DNA of 64,000 bases from Bradyrhizobium sp. AZCC 2176 (GCF_036924645.1 NZ_JAZHRX010000001.1:6847501-6911500); one strand, 5' to 3'. Numbered from the stretch's first letter, positions 35,217-45,586 are shown. Numbers and translations: made by a program. The notes: generated by a model from the sequence alone, not told the origin.

Positions 35217-35243
35217 TTAAAGGATTCAACTCGGTTTCGTCAA
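35217..35243 (-). promoter_or_regulatory. Candidate promoter for rpsM-rpsK-rpoA-rplQ
   Basis: On the minus strand TTGACG (35238-35243), a 16-base spacer and TTTAAT (35217-35222) are close to the sigma-70 pattern. It lies just past adk and would give a leader of about 145 bases before rpsM. Confidence 0.5.
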
Positions 35244-35249
35244 CCGCCT

Positions 35250-36122
35250 CTATCGCTTAGCTCGCTTTTTCGTGACCTTTTTGGCGGCCTTCCGGACGGT
35301 GGCCTTTGCCGCCTTTTTGGCCTTGGCAGCGGCTCCGCGCCGGGCGGACGAGGCGACCTTCCGCCCTGCCTTCTTGGAAGCTGCTGCCTTAATCCCCTTG
35401 GAAGCCGCTTTCTTGCTCCTTGAGGCCGTTTTGGCGGCTTTCTTGGCGGTTTTGGCAGCCATGCCCGCGGGCCTGGCGGTCGTCCTGGAGGCTCCTACGG
35501 CCTTCCTGGCCGGGGCCGCGGCTTTGGGTTCCACTGCGCCGACGGCGGAGAGGATCCGGTTGATCTCCCTTGTGACCTGCTCGATGGTCATCATCCCGTC
35601 GACGGTCGCCAGCTTCCGACGCTCGGAATAATAGTGGATCAGCGGCTCGGTCAGCGAGCGATAGCTCGCCAGCCGCTTCGACAGCACTTCCGGGGTATCA
35701 TCGATTCGCACTTCCTCGCCGCGCGCCCGCATCTCGGCGACGCGCGTCTCGACGCGGTCCAGCAGCGCGCTTTCGTTGACGCGCAATTCGATTACGGCGT
35801 CGAGCTTGATGTGTTTCCTCTTCAGGAGTTCGTCGAGGGCTGCCGCCTGCGGCACCGTGCGGGGAAAGCCGTCGAGGATGAAGCCGTTCTTCATGTCGGG
35901 CTGGTCGAGACGGTCGGAGATGATCCCGATCACGATCTCATCCGGCACCAGCGCGCCGCTCGCCATGATGTCCTTGGCCTGCAGGCCGACCGGCGTTTGG
36001 GCTGTGACCGCCGCACGCAGCATCTCGCCGGTCGAGAGCTGGACGATGCCGTACTTCTGAACCAGCCGCTGTGCCTGGGTCCCCTTGCCCGCCCCCGGCG
36101 GACCCAAAAGGATCAATCTCAT
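35250..36122 (-). CDS. adk: Adenylate kinase with Lys/Ala-rich C-terminal tail
   Basis: Adenylate kinase interconverts ATP + AMP and 2 ADP. Starting at 36122 (MRLILLGPPGAGKGT, P-loop at 7-15), residues 1 to about 193 form a complete enzyme: FILDGFPRTVPQ and RIDDTPEVLSKRLASYRSLT are present, and the LID is the short, zinc-free form. The remaining 97 residues are almost only Lys, Ala, Arg, Ser and Thr (KKAAKTASRSKKAASKG and similar), like the tail of histone H1 or bacterial H1-like proteins. Normal adk is about 190-215 residues. The tail is in frame, without stops, and may bind nucleic acid or ribosomes. The gene sits between secY and rpsM. Confidence 0.95.
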   Translation of the reverse strand: MRLILLGPPGAGKGTQAQRLVQKYGIVQLSTGEMLRAAVTAQTPVGLQAKDIMASGALVPDEIVIGIISDRLDQPDMKNGFILDGFPRTVPQAAALDELLKRKHIKLDAVIELRVNESALLDRVETRVAEMRARGEEVRIDDTPEVLSKRLASYRSLTEPLIHYYSERRKLATVDGMMTIEQVTREINRILSAVGAVEPKAAAPARKAVGASRTTARPAGMAAKTAKKAAKTASRSKKAASKGIKAAASKKAGRKVASSARRGAAAKAKKAAKATVRKAAKKVTKKRAKR

Positions 36123-36198
36123 GACTTTTCGCCCCCCGGCTTGGTGAGCGAGACGCCGCACACCCTGTATTGAATTTCAGACCACGCGTGTCCGCTGA

Positions 36199-37530
36199 TC
36201 AGCGGCGGCGGCCCCTCAGCTTGGATTTCCTGATCAGCCCCTCATACTGATGGGCCAGGAGATAGCCCTGCACCTGCGCCACCGTATCCATGGTCACGCT
36301 GACGACGATCAGAAGCGAGGTGCCGCCGAAATAGAACGGCACCGAAGCGTAGGAAATCAGGATCTCGGGAATCAGACAGACGATCGCCAGATAGATCGCA
36401 CCCAGCACGGTAACGCGCGACAGCACGTAATCGATATATTCGGCGGTGCGCTCGCCCGGGCGGATGCCGGGGATGAAGCCGCCGTGCTTCTTCAAATTGT
36501 CGGCAGTCTCGGTCGGGTTGAACACAATCGCGGTGTAGAAGAAGGCGAAGAACACGATCAGCGCCAGATAAAGGAACAGGAACAGCGGCCGACCGTGGCT
36601 GAGTTGGGTGTTGAGCCACTGGAACCATTCCGGGCCCTTGCCGGCGTTGAAGTTTGCAACGGTGGCCGGCAGCAGCAGCAGCGACGAGGCGAAGATCGGC
36701 GGGATCACGCCTGACGTGTTGAGCTTGAGCGGCAGATGCGAGGACTGGCCCTCGAACATCTTGTTGCCGACCTGGCGTTTCGGATACTGGATCAGAAGCC
36801 TTCGCTGCGCGCGCTCCATGAACACGATGAAGGCGATCACGGCGACCGCCATCACGATCACGATCAGGATCAGGCCGGTCGAGAGCGCGCCCTGGCGTCC
36901 CAGTTCCAGCATGTTGGCGAGCGCGGACGGCAGCTCGGCGACGATGCCGGCCAGAATGATCAGCGAAATGCCGTTGCCGATGCCGCGCGAGGTGATCTGC
37001 TCGCCGAGCCACATCAGGAACATGGTGCCGCCGGTCAGCGTGATCGTGGTCGAGAGCAGGAAGAAAATGCCGGGGTCGCTGACGACGTTTCCGGCGCCCT
37101 GCAGGCCGACGGCAATGCCGTAGGACTGGAACGCGGCCAGGATCACCGTCAGATAGCGGGTGTACTGGTTCAGCGTCTTGCGGCCGGCCTCGCCTTCCTT
37201 CTTCAGCGCTTCGAGCTGCGGGGAAACCGTGGTCAGGAGCTGGATGATGATCGATGCCGAGATGTACGGCATGATGTTCAGCGCGAAGATCGCCATGCGG
37301 TGGATGCCGCCGCCGGCGAACATATTGAACATGCCGAGAATGCCGCCGGCCTGCGACTTGAACACCTGCTCCCAGATCGCAGGATCGATGCCGGGCAGCG
37401 GAATGTAGGTGCCGAGCCGATAAACAAGCAGCGCACCCAGCGTGAACCAGATGCGCTTCTTCAGTTCGTCGGCCTTCGCCAAAGCGCCGAAATTGAGGTT
37501 TGCCGCAAGTTGTTCTGCTGCTGAGACCAT
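36199..37530 (-). CDS. secY: Protein translocase subunit SecY
   Basis: SecY is the channel of the Sec translocon in the inner membrane. The 443-residue product has ten predicted membrane helices and the family blocks FTLGALLVYRLGTYIPLPGI, GIFALGIMPYISASII-like sequence (FALNIMPYISASIIIQLLT is present), ERAQRRLLIQYPKRQVGNKM in the cytoplasmic loop that contacts SecA/ribosome, and GFIPGIRPGERTAEYIDYVL. It is the usual end part of the spc operon, 76 bases before adk. Confidence 0.97.
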   Translation of the reverse strand: MVSAAEQLAANLNFGALAKADELKKRIWFTLGALLVYRLGTYIPLPGIDPAIWEQVFKSQAGGILGMFNMFAGGGIHRMAIFALNIMPYISASIIIQLLTTVSPQLEALKKEGEAGRKTLNQYTRYLTVILAAFQSYGIAVGLQGAGNVVSDPGIFFLLSTTITLTGGTMFLMWLGEQITSRGIGNGISLIILAGIVAELPSALANMLELGRQGALSTGLILIVIVMAVAVIAFIVFMERAQRRLLIQYPKRQVGNKMFEGQSSHLPLKLNTSGVIPPIFASSLLLLPATVANFNAGKGPEWFQWLNTQLSHGRPLFLFLYLALIVFFAFFYTAIVFNPTETADNLKKHGGFIPGIRPGERTAEYIDYVLSRVTVLGAIYLAIVCLIPEILISYASVPFYFGGTSLLIVVSVTMDTVAQVQGYLLAHQYEGLIRKSKLRGRRR

Positions 37531-37644
37531 GTTCAGGCTTTCTCCCGCCGCCCCTCAAACCGCCGCCCCTTCCCCGGGGCGATCGGCAGACGCCGGACAT
37601 TATTTGGTGCTCGGCTTCGATAAGTCCATCGCTCTCACGTGCGG

Positions 37645-37668
37645 ATCGCCCGCCACTGAGCGGGCGAT
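37645..37668. repeat. Palindrome between rplO and secY
   Basis: ATCGCCCGC (37645-37653) and GCGGGCGAT (37660-37668) form a perfect 9-bp stem around CACTGA, ten bases before the rplO stop end. No T-run is present on the minus strand, so it is more like a repeat or RNA-stabilising hairpin than a terminator. Confidence 0.55.
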
Positions 37669-37678
37669 GACGCAGATG

Positions 37679-38167
37679 TTACGCCGCCTCGCCTTCTTCC
37701 TTCTTGGCCGGGGCCAGGATCTTCACGGTGCCGCCGGCCTTCTCGACCGCCGCGACCGCGGATTTGGAGGCGCCATGCACCTCAATCGCGAGCTTGGCCT
37801 TGAGTTCGCCGCGGCCGAGCAGCCGCAGGCCGTCCTTGGCGCGACGGATCACGCCGGCCTTGACCAGCGATTCGACGGTGACGGTTTCCTTGACGTCGAC
37901 CAGCTTGGCGTCGATCGCCTGCTGCAGCCGGTCCAGGTTGATCTCGGCGAAGTCGAGCCGGAAGATGTTGTTGAAGCCGCGCTTCGGCAGGCGGCGATGC
38001 AGCGGCATCTGGCCGCCCTCGAAGCCCTTGATGCGCACGCCCGAACGCGCGGTTTGGCCCTTGCCGCCGCGGCCCGAAGTCTTGCCCTTGCCTGAACCGA
38101 TGCCACGGCCGACGCGCATCCGCTTCTTGCGCGAGCCGGCGTTGTCGGCGATATCGCTGAGCTTCAT
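37679..38167 (-). CDS. rplO: 50S ribosomal protein L15
   Basis: L15 is a large-subunit assembly protein. The 162-residue product begins [20 protein letters not shown] and contains the Gly/Arg-rich [20 protein letters not shown] and [18 protein letters not shown], both invariant in L15. Its Lys/Glu-rich tail is typical of alphaproteobacteria. It follows rpmD by 75 bases, a gap filled by a palindromic repeat. Confidence 0.97.
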   Translation of the reverse strand: MKLSDIADNAGSRKKRMRVGRGIGSGKGKTSGRGGKGQTARSGVRIKGFEGGQMPLHRRLPKRGFNNIFRLDFAEINLDRLQQAIDAKLVDVKETVTVESLVKAGVIRRAKDGLRLLGRGELKAKLAIEVHGASKSAVAAVEKAGGTVKILAPAKKEEGEAA

Positions 38168-38187
38168 CGTTAGCTTCCTTTATCCTT

Positions 38188-38238
38188 GGAGCATGATCTT
38201 AACCGAGAACCGGTACCCGCTTTTCGGAATCATGCTCC
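38188..38238. repeat. GGAGCATGAT palindromic repeat between rpmD and rplO
   Basis: Arms GGAGCATGAT (38188-38197) and ATCATGCTCC (38229-38238) are perfect complements. The interior also pairs imperfectly (CCGAGAACC against GCTTTTCGG). From memory, repeats beginning GGAGCATGATC are scattered in Bradyrhizobium-type genomes; here one fills almost the whole gap inside the spc operon. Confidence 0.75.
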
Positions 38239-38242
38239 GATC

Positions 38243-38437
38243 TTATTTCTCGTCGACGATGCGGACGAGATGTTGAACCTTGGCGATCATGCCGCGAATT
38301 GCAGGCGTGTCCTGCAACTCGGTCACACGACCGATCTTGTTGAGCTTGAGGCCGATCAGCGTCGCGCGCTGCGAGTGATGGCGGCGGATTGCGCTACCGG
38401 TCTGCTCGACCTTGATCGTCTTTGCGGCCTTGGCCAT
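38243..38437 (-). CDS. rpmD: 50S ribosomal protein L30
   Basis: The 64-residue product has the L30 core [20 protein letters not shown] followed by [20 protein letters not shown], with the usual short bacterial length. It sits between rpsE and rplO as in most bacteria. Confidence 0.96.
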   Translation of the reverse strand: MAKAAKTIKVEQTGSAIRRHHSQRATLIGLKLNKIGRVTELQDTPAIRGMIAKVQHLVRIVDEK

Positions 38438-38475
38438 CGTCTTAACTCCAAAGAGCGCCTAAAAAATCGCGCCGG

Positions 38476-39051
38476 TTATTCAGCCACCACTTCGGCGTCG
38501 CCGCCGACGCGGCGCGACTGCAGCGTGGACACCTTGATGTTGCGGCGCGCGGCCACCGAACGCGGCGAATCCTGATGCTTCAGCGCGTCGAAAGTGGCGC
38601 GAACCATGTTGTAGGGATTCGACGAGCCGATCGACTTCGCCACCACGTCCTGGATGCCGAGCGTCTCAAACACCGCGCGCATCGGGCCGCCAGCGATGAT
38701 GCCGGTACCGGCCGGAGCAGCGCGCAGGTAGACGCGGCCGGCGCCGTGGCGGCCGGCGATGTCGTGATGCAGCGTGCGGCCTTCGCGCAGTGCGACGCGC
38801 GTCAGATTACGCTTGGCCGACTCGGTCGCCTTGCGGATCGCCTCGGGAACTTCGCGCGCCTTGCCGTGGCCGAAACCGACCCGGCCCTTCTGATCGCCGA
38901 TCACGACCAGCGCCGCAAAGCCGAAGCGCTTGCCGCCCTTGACGACCTTCGCCACGCGATTGATGTGGACGAGCTTGTCGACGAACTCGCTGTCGCGCTC
39001 CTCGCGATCCCTGCTCCGTTCGCGGCCGCCGCGTTCGCGTTCACCTGCCAT
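38476..39051 (-). CDS. rpsE: 30S ribosomal protein S5
   Basis: S5 contributes to decoding fidelity and mRNA unwinding at the entry channel. The start at 39051 ([20 protein letters not shown]) gives 191 residues with the alphaproteobacterial Arg/Glu-rich leader, then [20 protein letters not shown] (double-stranded RNA-binding domain) and [20 protein letters not shown]. Spacing to rpmD is 38 bases. Confidence 0.97.
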   Translation of the reverse strand: MAGERERGGRERSRDREERDSEFVDKLVHINRVAKVVKGGKRFGFAALVVIGDQKGRVGFGHGKAREVPEAIRKATESAKRNLTRVALREGRTLHHDIAGRHGAGRVYLRAAPAGTGIIAGGPMRAVFETLGIQDVVAKSIGSSNPYNMVRATFDALKHQDSPRSVAARRNIKVSTLQSRRVGGDAEVVAE

Positions 39052-39113
39052 GGTGTTTTCCAATCTTTAGGGGAAGAGAGCCCCTGTCCTCGTAAATTTC
39101 CAAAACCGGTTCG

Positions 39114-39473
39114 TTAGAAGCTCAGTCCGCTTTCGCGGGCCGCATCCGCAAGCGCCTTGACGCGCCCGTGATAGAGATACTGACCGCGATCGAACACCAC
39201 TTCCTTGACGCCCTTCTGCACGGCGCGTTCCGCCAGCAGCTTGCCGACGGCCTTGGCCGCATCGATGTTGGCGCCCGTGTTGCCGCCCTCGCGCATGTTT
39301 TTTTCCAGCGACGAGGCGGAAGCCAGCGTCTCGCCCTTCAGGTCGTCGATGACCTGGGCGTAGATGTGCTTCGACGAACGGAACACCGACAGACGCGGGC
39401 GTCCATTGGCGGTCCGGCGCAGCGAGTTCCGCACGCGCTGCTTGCGCCGGGCATTCGTGACCTTGAGTGACAT
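39114..39473 (-). CDS. rplR: 50S ribosomal protein L18
   Basis: L18 binds 5S rRNA with L5. The 119-residue product includes [40 protein letters not shown] and the C-terminal block [20 protein letters not shown]. Normal length; 62 bases before rpsE and 11 after rplF. Confidence 0.97.
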   Translation of the reverse strand: MSLKVTNARRKQRVRNSLRRTANGRPRLSVFRSSKHIYAQVIDDLKGETLASASSLEKNMREGGNTGANIDAAKAVGKLLAERAVQKGVKEVVFDRGQYLYHGRVKALADAARESGLSF

Positions 39474-39484
39474 GACCGGCTCCG

Positions 39485-40018
39485 TTACTTCTTCTTGCCT
39501 TCCTTGCGGAAGATGAATTCGTTGGCGTACTTCACGCCCTTGCCCTTGTAGGGCTCCGGCGGACGGTAGGCGCGGATCTCAGCCGCGACCTGGCCGACGC
39601 GCTGGGAATCGGTGCCCGTGATCGTGATCTCGGTCGGCTTCGGCACCGCGATGGTGATGCCTTCCGGGATCGCGTAGACGACATCGTGGCTGTAGCCGAG
39701 CGCCAGCTGCAGGTTCTTGCCCTGCAGCGCAGCACGGTAACCGACGCCGGTGATCTCGAGCTTCTTCTCGAAACCCTTGGTGACGCCCTCGACCAGGTTG
39801 GCGACCTGCGCGCGTGCGGTGCCGTACATCGCCTGCGCCCGGTTGGTTTCGATCCGAGGCGCGACCTTGACCGCGCCGTCCTCGAACTTCACCTCGACGT
39901 CGTCATGCACGACGAACTGAAGCTGGCCCTTCGGCCCCTTCATCTTGACGGTCTGCCCTTCGACGCTCGCCGTCACACCGGACGGGATCGGAACGGGCCG
40001 TTTGCCAACACGTGACAT
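39485..40018 (-). CDS. rplF: 50S ribosomal protein L6
   Basis: L6 lies near the GTPase-associated centre. The 177-residue product starts [20 protein letters not shown] and carries the two L6 repeats, with [20 protein letters not shown] in the first half and [20 protein letters not shown], then PYKGKGVKY in the second. It ends in a Lys-rich tail. Confidence 0.97.
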   Translation of the reverse strand: MSRVGKRPVPIPSGVTASVEGQTVKMKGPKGQLQFVVHDDVEVKFEDGAVKVAPRIETNRAQAMYGTARAQVANLVEGVTKGFEKKLEITGVGYRAALQGKNLQLALGYSHDVVYAIPEGITIAVPKPTEITITGTDSQRVGQVAAEIRAYRPPEPYKGKGVKYANEFIFRKEGKKK

Positions 40019-40033
40019 GGCTTCAATCCTTCC

Positions 40034-40432
40034 TCAGAACACCGTGAAGAGAATTTCGCCGCCCACATTCGCGTCACGCGCGGCGTGGTCAGCCATGATT
40101 CCCTTCGGCGTCGACAATACCGAAATGCCGAGACCGTTATTCACCCGCGGCAGGTTCTTCACCGAGGCGTAAACCCGGCGGCCCGGCTTCGAGACCCGCT
40201 CGATCTCGCGAATGACGGGCTCGCCGTCGAAATACTTCAATTCGATCTCGAGCTCGCTGCGGCCCGAAGCGTGTTCGACGCTGGCGTAGCCGCGGATGTA
40301 ACCCTCGGACTTCAGCACTTCGAGCACGCTGGCGCGCATCTTCGAGCCCGGGGTCGAGACCTTGGACTTCGAACGCATCTGCGCGTTGCGGATGCGGGTG
40401 ATGAGATCGGAGATCGGATCGTGCGTTGACAT
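40034..40432 (-). CDS. rpsH: 30S ribosomal protein S8
   Basis: S8 binds helix 21 of 16S rRNA and in E. coli represses the spc operon. The start at 40432 ([20 protein letters not shown]) gives the standard 132 residues. The C-terminal block [20 protein letters not shown] and [10 protein letters not shown] (VGGE(V/L)L) is present. A longer frame to 40564 only reads back into rpsN. Confidence 0.97.
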   Translation of the reverse strand: MSTHDPISDLITRIRNAQMRSKSKVSTPGSKMRASVLEVLKSEGYIRGYASVEHASGRSELEIELKYFDGEPVIREIERVSKPGRRVYASVKNLPRVNNGLGISVLSTPKGIMADHAARDANVGGEILFTVF

Positions 40433-40446
40433 TGTTCCGACCCTCC

Positions 40447-40752
40447 TTACCAGCTCGACTTCACGAGCCCGGGAACCAGGCCCTTGGAGCCGAGTTCGCG
40501 TAGCGCGATGCGGGAAAGCTTGTTCTTGCGGTAGTTCGAGCGCGGACGACCGGTCAGTTCGCAACGGTTGCGGATGCGCGTCGCCGACGAATTGCGCGGC
40601 ATCTGAGCGAGCTTCAGCGTCGCCGCGAAGCGCTCTTCCATCGGCCTGGTCTTGTCGGCGATGATCGCCTTCAGCTTCGCACGCTGCGGGGCGGCGTTCT
40701 TCGTCATCCGCTTGCGCCGGTTGTTCTTCTCGATCGAACTCTTCTTTGCCAT
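40447..40752 (-). CDS. rpsN: 30S ribosomal protein S14 (zinc-free type)
   Basis: The 101-residue product is the long form of S14 without the CxxC zinc ribbon: [40 protein letters not shown] and [21 protein letters not shown], each shortened here. It sits between rplE and rpsH as usual. Confidence 0.97.
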   Translation of the reverse strand: MAKKSSIEKNNRRKRMTKNAAPQRAKLKAIIADKTRPMEERFAATLKLAQMPRNSSATRIRNRCELTGRPRSNYRKNKLSRIALRELGSKGLVPGLVKSSW

Positions 40753-40797
40753 GCTTTGGCTCCTAGGTTTCCGCGTTTGAGAGGCTTTAGCTGCGTC

Positions 40798-41347
<550 letters not shown>

Positions 41348-41355
<8 letters not shown>

Positions 41356-41662
41356 CGATCTCTGCTCCCGAGCTCTTGGCAATGCGTACCTTCTTGCCAT
41401 CAGCCTGAATCTTGAAGCCCACGCGGGTCGGCTTTCCGTCCTTGCCGACATAGGCGATGTTGGACAGGTGGATCGGCGACTCCTTGGAGATGATGCCGCC
41501 TTCCTGGTTCTGGGTCTGCTTCTGGTGACGCTTCACCATGTTGACGCCGCGCACCAGCGCCTTGTTCTCGGCGGGGCGGACCTCGAATACTTCGCCGGTA
41601 CGGCCCTTGTCGCGGCCGCTCAGCACGATGACCTTGTCACCTTTCCGGATCTTGGCAGCCAT
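41348..41662 (-). CDS. rplX: 50S ribosomal protein L24
   Basis: L24 is an early assembly protein at the tunnel exit. The start at 41662 gives 104 residues. The KOW motif [19 protein letters not shown] is near the N-terminus, followed by [20 protein letters not shown]. Its start overlaps the rplN stop and its end overlaps the rplE start, showing tight translational coupling. Confidence 0.97.
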
Positions 41663-42030
41663 CACAGCACCTCCGGCGCAAGCGAGATGATTTTCATGTG
41701 GTTCTTGGCGCGCAGCTCGCGCGGCACCGGCCCGAAGATACGGGTGCCGACCGGCTCCGACTGGTTGTTGATCAGCACCGCGGCGTTGCGGTCGAACCGG
41801 ATGACCGAGCCGTCGGCGCGGCGGATGTCCTTGCGGACCCGCACCACGACGGCCTTCATCACGTCGCCCTTCTTCACCTTCCCGCGCGGGATGGCTTCCT
41901 TGATCGACACGACGATAACGTCGCCCACGGTGGCATAGCGGCGCTTGGAGCCCCCCAGCACCTTGATGCACATGACACGGCGTGCGCCTGAATTGTCGGC
42001 CACGTCGAGGTTGGTCTGCATCTGAATCAT
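41662..42030 (-). CDS. rplN: 50S ribosomal protein L14
   Basis: L14 lies at the subunit interface. The 122-residue product begins [20 protein letters not shown] and contains [20 protein letters not shown] and the invariant C-terminal [20 protein letters not shown]. It is 86 bases after rpsQ, whose intervening gap shows no strong structure. Confidence 0.97.
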
Positions 42031-42115
42031 TGATGCACCTCGTCCTCTTTCTGATGCGCTCGAATTAGCGCCTAAAATTTTTCCTGATTACTCATCCGGC
42101 CGGGCCGAACGAGTC

Positions 42116-42364
42116 TCAGGCGGTTTTCTTCTGCTCGCCCCGGACCACGGTCCAGCGCTTCAGCTTGGAGATCGGCTTGCTCTCCTCGATCCAGACCATA
42201 TCGCCCGGCTTAAACTCGCTGTTCTCGTCGTGCGCGTGGTAGTTCTTGGAGCGGCGGATCGTCTTCTTGTAGATCGGATGGGTGAAGCGGCGATCGACGC
42301 GCACCACCACCGTCTTGGCTTGCTTGTCGCTCACGACCACGCCCTGAAGGGTACGTTTCGGCAT
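42116..42364 (-). CDS. rpsQ: 30S ribosomal protein S17
   Basis: The start at 42364 ([20 protein letters not shown]) gives 82 residues. The OB-fold core continues [20 protein letters not shown], and [20 protein letters not shown] is the family end. Ten bases after rpmC. Confidence 0.97.
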   Translation of the reverse strand: MPKRTLQGVVVSDKQAKTVVVRVDRRFTHPIYKKTIRRSKNYHAHDENSEFKPGDMVWIEESKPISKLKRWTVVRGEQKKTA

Positions 42365-42374
42365 TGGTGGCCTC

Positions 42375-42581
42375 TTACTTCTTCTTCGCGCGCGACTGCG
42401 CGGCGATGGTCTTGATGCGGGCGATATCGCGGCGGGCTTCACGCAGCCGCGAGGTGTTCTCCAGCTGCCCGGTGGCGCGCTGGAAACGCAAATTGAAACG
42501 CTCCTTCTTCAGATTGAGGACGGCGTCCTCCCTCTGGTCGTCGCTCATCGCGCGGATGTCTTCAACTTTCATCGGGGCCAT
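42375..42581 (-). CDS. rpmC: 50S ribosomal protein L29
   Basis: L29 is a small helical hairpin at the tunnel exit near the SRP site. The start at 42581 ([20 protein letters not shown]) gives 68 residues with [20 protein letters not shown], the core of the family. The longer frame to 42725 belongs to the antisense-like extension over rplP. Five bases after rplP. Confidence 0.96.
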   Translation of the reverse strand: MAPMKVEDIRAMSDDQREDAVLNLKKERFNLRFQRATGQLENTSRLREARRDIARIKTIAAQSRAKKK

Positions 42582-42586
42582 GACGG

Positions 42587-43000
42587 TTACTCCGCAATGC
42601 GCGCGACGAAGCGCGTCTTGATCGGCAGCTTGGCGGCGGCCAGCGTAAGCGCTTCCTTCGCGGTCTGCACGTTGACGCCGTCGATCTCGAAAATCACGCG
42701 GCCGGGCTTGACCCGCGCCACCCACAGTTCCGGCGTGCCCTTGCCGGAGCCCATGCGGACTTCGGCAGGCTTCTTCGACACCGGCAGGTCGGGAAATACG
42801 CGGATCCAGACGCGGCCGGCGCGCTTCATGTGACGGGTCAGCGCGCGGCGCGCGGCTTCGATCTGGCGGGCGGTGATGCGCTCGGGCGCCATCGCCTTCA
42901 GGCCGAACTGGCCGAACGACAACGTCGCACCCGAAGTCGCAACGCCGTGGATACGGCCCTTATGCGCCTTCCGGAACTTCGTTTTCTTTGGTTGCATCAT
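42587..43000 (-). CDS. rplP: 50S ribosomal protein L16
   Basis: L16 sits near the A-site tRNA elbow. The 137-residue product starts [20 protein letters not shown] and contains [40 protein letters not shown] and [20 protein letters not shown]. The two Mets at the start are equally possible. Confidence 0.97.
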   Translation of the reverse strand: MMQPKKTKFRKAHKGRIHGVATSGATLSFGQFGLKAMAPERITARQIEAARRALTRHMKRAGRVWIRVFPDLPVSKKPAEVRMGSGKGTPELWVARVKPGRVIFEIDGVNVQTAKEALTLAAAKLPIKTRFVARIAE

Positions 43001-43031
43001 GGCTTTAAGCCCTCAAACCTTCTCTAATATC

Positions 43032-43733
43032 TCACGCAGCGGCGTCGCGGCGCGGACGTGCGGTGTCGCCTTCGGCCATCTTCTTGTCCTGGGCCATCGG
43101 ATCGTGCTCGAGGATCTCGCCCTTGAAGATCCAGACCTTGACGCCGCAGGTGCCGAACGTGGTGAACGCGGTCGCCACGCCGTAATCGACGTCGGCGCGC
43201 AGCGTGTGCAGCGGCACGCGGCCTTCACGGTACCATTCCATGCGCGCGATTTCGGCGCCGCCGAGACGGCCCGAGCAGTTGATGCGAATACCCTCGGCGC
43301 CGAGGCGCATCGCCGACTGCACCGCCCGCTTCATGGCGCGGCGGAACGCGACGCGGCGCTCGAGCTGCTGGGCGATCGATTCGGCGACCAGGGTGGCGTC
43401 GAGTTCGGGCTTGCGGATTTCGACGATGTTGATGACGACGTCGGAAGCCGTGATGTCGGCAACGCGCTTGCGCAGCTTGTCGATGTCGGCGCCCTTCTTG
43501 CCGATCACGACGCCCGGACGCGCCGAATGGATCGTCACGCGGCACTTCTTGTGCGGACGCTCGATCACGATGCGGGCAACAGCGGCCTGCTTGAGCTCCT
43601 TGTGCAGGATCTCGCGGATCTTGACGTCTTCGTGCAGCAGCTTGCCGTACTCGTTCTTGCCGGCGAACCAACGCGAATCCCACGTGCGGTTGATACCGAG
43701 ACGCAGTCCGATTGGATTGATCTTTTGACCCAT
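43032..43733 (-). CDS. rpsC: 30S ribosomal protein S3
   Basis: S3 forms part of the mRNA entry and has a KH domain. The 233-residue product begins [20 protein letters not shown] and has the KH motif [20 protein letters not shown] (GxxG as GKKG), then [20 protein letters not shown] and [20 protein letters not shown]. Standard length. Confidence 0.97.
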   Translation of the reverse strand: MGQKINPIGLRLGINRTWDSRWFAGKNEYGKLLHEDVKIREILHKELKQAAVARIVIERPHKKCRVTIHSARPGVVIGKKGADIDKLRKRVADITASDVVINIVEIRKPELDATLVAESIAQQLERRVAFRRAMKRAVQSAMRLGAEGIRINCSGRLGGAEIARMEWYREGRVPLHTLRADVDYGVATAFTTFGTCGVKVWIFKGEILEHDPMAQDKKMAEGDTARPRRDAAA

Positions 43734-43752
43734 CGTTTTCTCCCGCGCCGCT

Positions 43753-44139
43753 TTAAGCGCTTGCCTCGGCCTCGACCTGACGAACCACGATGGTCAGGTG
43801 CGAGAACGGTTTATACACACGCCCCGAACGGCCACGGCCGCGCGGCGAAAAACGCTTCATGACGATGCCGTTGCCGACATGGGCCTCGGCGACGACGAGA
43901 TCGTCGACCTCGAGGTCATGGTTGTTCTCGGCGTTCGCAATCGCCGATTCCAGGCACTTCTTGACGTCGACCGCGATCCGCTTGCGCGAGAACTGCAGGT
44001 CGGCGAGCGCAGCCGAAGCCTTCCGGCCGCGGATCAACTGCGCGACAAGATTGAGCTTCTGCGGGCTGACGCGCAGCATCCGGGCAACAGCCTTGGCCTC
44101 GTTGTCCGCGAGGCTACGTTCGCGCTTTGGTTTGCTCAT
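43753..44139 (-). CDS. rplV: 50S ribosomal protein L22
   Basis: L22 lines the exit tunnel with its long beta-hairpin, a site of macrolide resistance mutations. The 128-residue product has [40 protein letters not shown] and the hairpin block [19 protein letters not shown]. No deletion is visible in the hairpin. Confidence 0.97.
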   Translation of the reverse strand: MSKPKRERSLADNEAKAVARMLRVSPQKLNLVAQLIRGRKASAALADLQFSRKRIAVDVKKCLESAIANAENNHDLEVDDLVVAEAHVGNGIVMKRFSPRGRGRSGRVYKPFSHLTIVVRQVEAEASA

Positions 44140-44149
44140 CGTCTATTCC

Positions 44150-44428
44150 TCAAGCCTTCTTGGCTTTCTTGTCGCCAGAGTGGCCATGGAAGGTACGGGT
44201 CGGCGAGAACTCGCCGAACTTGTGACCCACCATTTCCTCGTTGACCGAGACCGGCACGTGCTTCTGGCCGTTGTAGACGCCGAACGTCAGGCCGACGAAT
44301 TGCGGCAGGATGGTCGAGCGGCGGCTCCAGATCTTGATGACGTCATGACGGCCGGACGCGCGCGCAGCATCTGCCTTCTTGAGCAGAGAGGCTTCGACGA
44401 ACGGGCCTTTCCAGACTGAACGAACCAT
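44150..44428 (-). CDS. rpsS: 30S ribosomal protein S19
   Basis: S19 is in the small-subunit head. The 92-residue product starts [20 protein letters not shown] and includes [20 protein letters not shown] and [20 protein letters not shown], with a Lys-rich end. Normal length and position. Confidence 0.97.
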   Translation of the reverse strand: MVRSVWKGPFVEASLLKKADAARASGRHDVIKIWSRRSTILPQFVGLTFGVYNGQKHVPVSVNEEMVGHKFGEFSPTRTFHGHSGDKKAKKA

Positions 44429-44440
44429 GTCCGGCGTTCC

Positions 44441-45274
44441 TTACTTCTTCCGCTTATGGCGGCTTAGGAGGATGAATCGATTGGTCGACTTGTTCGACCG
44501 CGTCTTCTTGCCCTTGGTCGGCTTGCCCCACGGGGTAACCGGGTGGCGGCCGCCCGAGGTGCGGCCTTCGCCGCCGCCGTGCGGATGGTCGATCGGGTTC
44601 ATGACGACGCCGCGGTTATGCGGGCGCCAGCCGAGCCAGCGGGTGCGGCCGGCCTTGCCGATCGAGATGTTCATGTGGTCGGGGTTCGACACCGCACCGA
44701 TGGTGCCGCGGCAACGGCCGTGCACCAGGCGCTGCTCGCCCGAATTCAGGCGCAGGATGACGTAATCCTGGTCGCGGCCGACGATCTGGGCGTAGGTGCC
44801 GGCCGAACGCGCGATCTGGCCACCCTTCCCGATCTTCATCTCGATGTTATGGACGATGGTGCCGACCGGCATGTTGCCGAGCGGCATGACGTTGCCGGGC
44901 TTGACGTCGACATAATTGCCGGCAACCACCGTGTCGCCCGCGGCCAGCCGTTGCGGCGCCAGGATGTAGGCCTGCTCGCCGTCCTGATACTTGATCAGCG
45001 CGATGAACGCGGTGCGGTTCGGATCATATTCCAGCCGCTCGACGACGGCGGGCATGTCGACCTTGTTCCGCTTGAAGTCCACGATGCGGTAGGCCTTCTT
45101 GTGGCCGCCGCCGCGGAAGCGCACCGTGATGCGGCCGGTGTTGTTGCGGCCGCCGTTACCGAGCTTGCCCTCGGTCAGCGCCTTCACCGGCTTGCCCTTG
45201 TAGAGGGCCGAACGGTCGACCATCACCAGCTGGCGCTGGCCCGGCGTCGTCGGATTGTAAGTTTTCAATGCCAT
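44441..45274 (-). CDS. rplB: 50S ribosomal protein L2
   Basis: L2 is needed for subunit joining and peptidyl transferase structure. The 277-residue product contains [40 protein letters not shown], and the highly conserved [20 protein letters not shown], which includes the functionally important His (HPHGGGEG). Standard length. Confidence 0.98.
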   Translation of the reverse strand: MALKTYNPTTPGQRQLVMVDRSALYKGKPVKALTEGKLGNGGRNNTGRITVRFRGGGHKKAYRIVDFKRNKVDMPAVVERLEYDPNRTAFIALIKYQDGEQAYILAPQRLAAGDTVVAGNYVDVKPGNVMPLGNMPVGTIVHNIEMKIGKGGQIARSAGTYAQIVGRDQDYVILRLNSGEQRLVHGRCRGTIGAVSNPDHMNISIGKAGRTRWLGWRPHNRGVVMNPIDHPHGGGEGRTSGGRHPVTPWGKPTKGKKTRSNKSTNRFILLSRHKRKK

Positions 45275-45286
45275 CGCTGTGTCGCC

Positions 45287-45586
45287 TTATAGTCCGGTGG
45301 TGACGTCGATGCGGTGGCCCTCTTCGAGGGTCACGATCGCCCGCTTGACGTCCGACTGCGAACCGAAATTGCCGCGGAACACCTTGGTCTTGCCCTTGCG
45401 GACCAGCGTGTTCACGCTCTTCACCTTGACGTCGAACAGCTTCTCGACGGCTTCCTTGATTTGCGGCTTGGTCGCCTTGCCGGCGACCTTGAACACGACC
45501 TTGTTGTGCTCGGACGCCACCGTCGCCTTTTCGGTGACGACGGGCGCAACGATCACGTCGTAATGGCGCGGATCGATATTCTTCAT
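45287..45586 (-). CDS. rplW: 50S ribosomal protein L23
   Basis: L23 is the docking site for trigger factor and SRP at the tunnel exit. The start at 45586 gives 99 residues: [40 protein letters not shown] and [20 protein letters not shown]. Its first four bases overlap the rplD stop. Confidence 0.97.
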   Translation of the reverse strand: MKNIDPRHYDVIVAPVVTEKATVASEHNKVVFKVAGKATKPQIKEAVEKLFDVKVKSVNTLVRKGKTKVFRGNFGSQSDVKRAIVTLEEGHRIDVTTGL

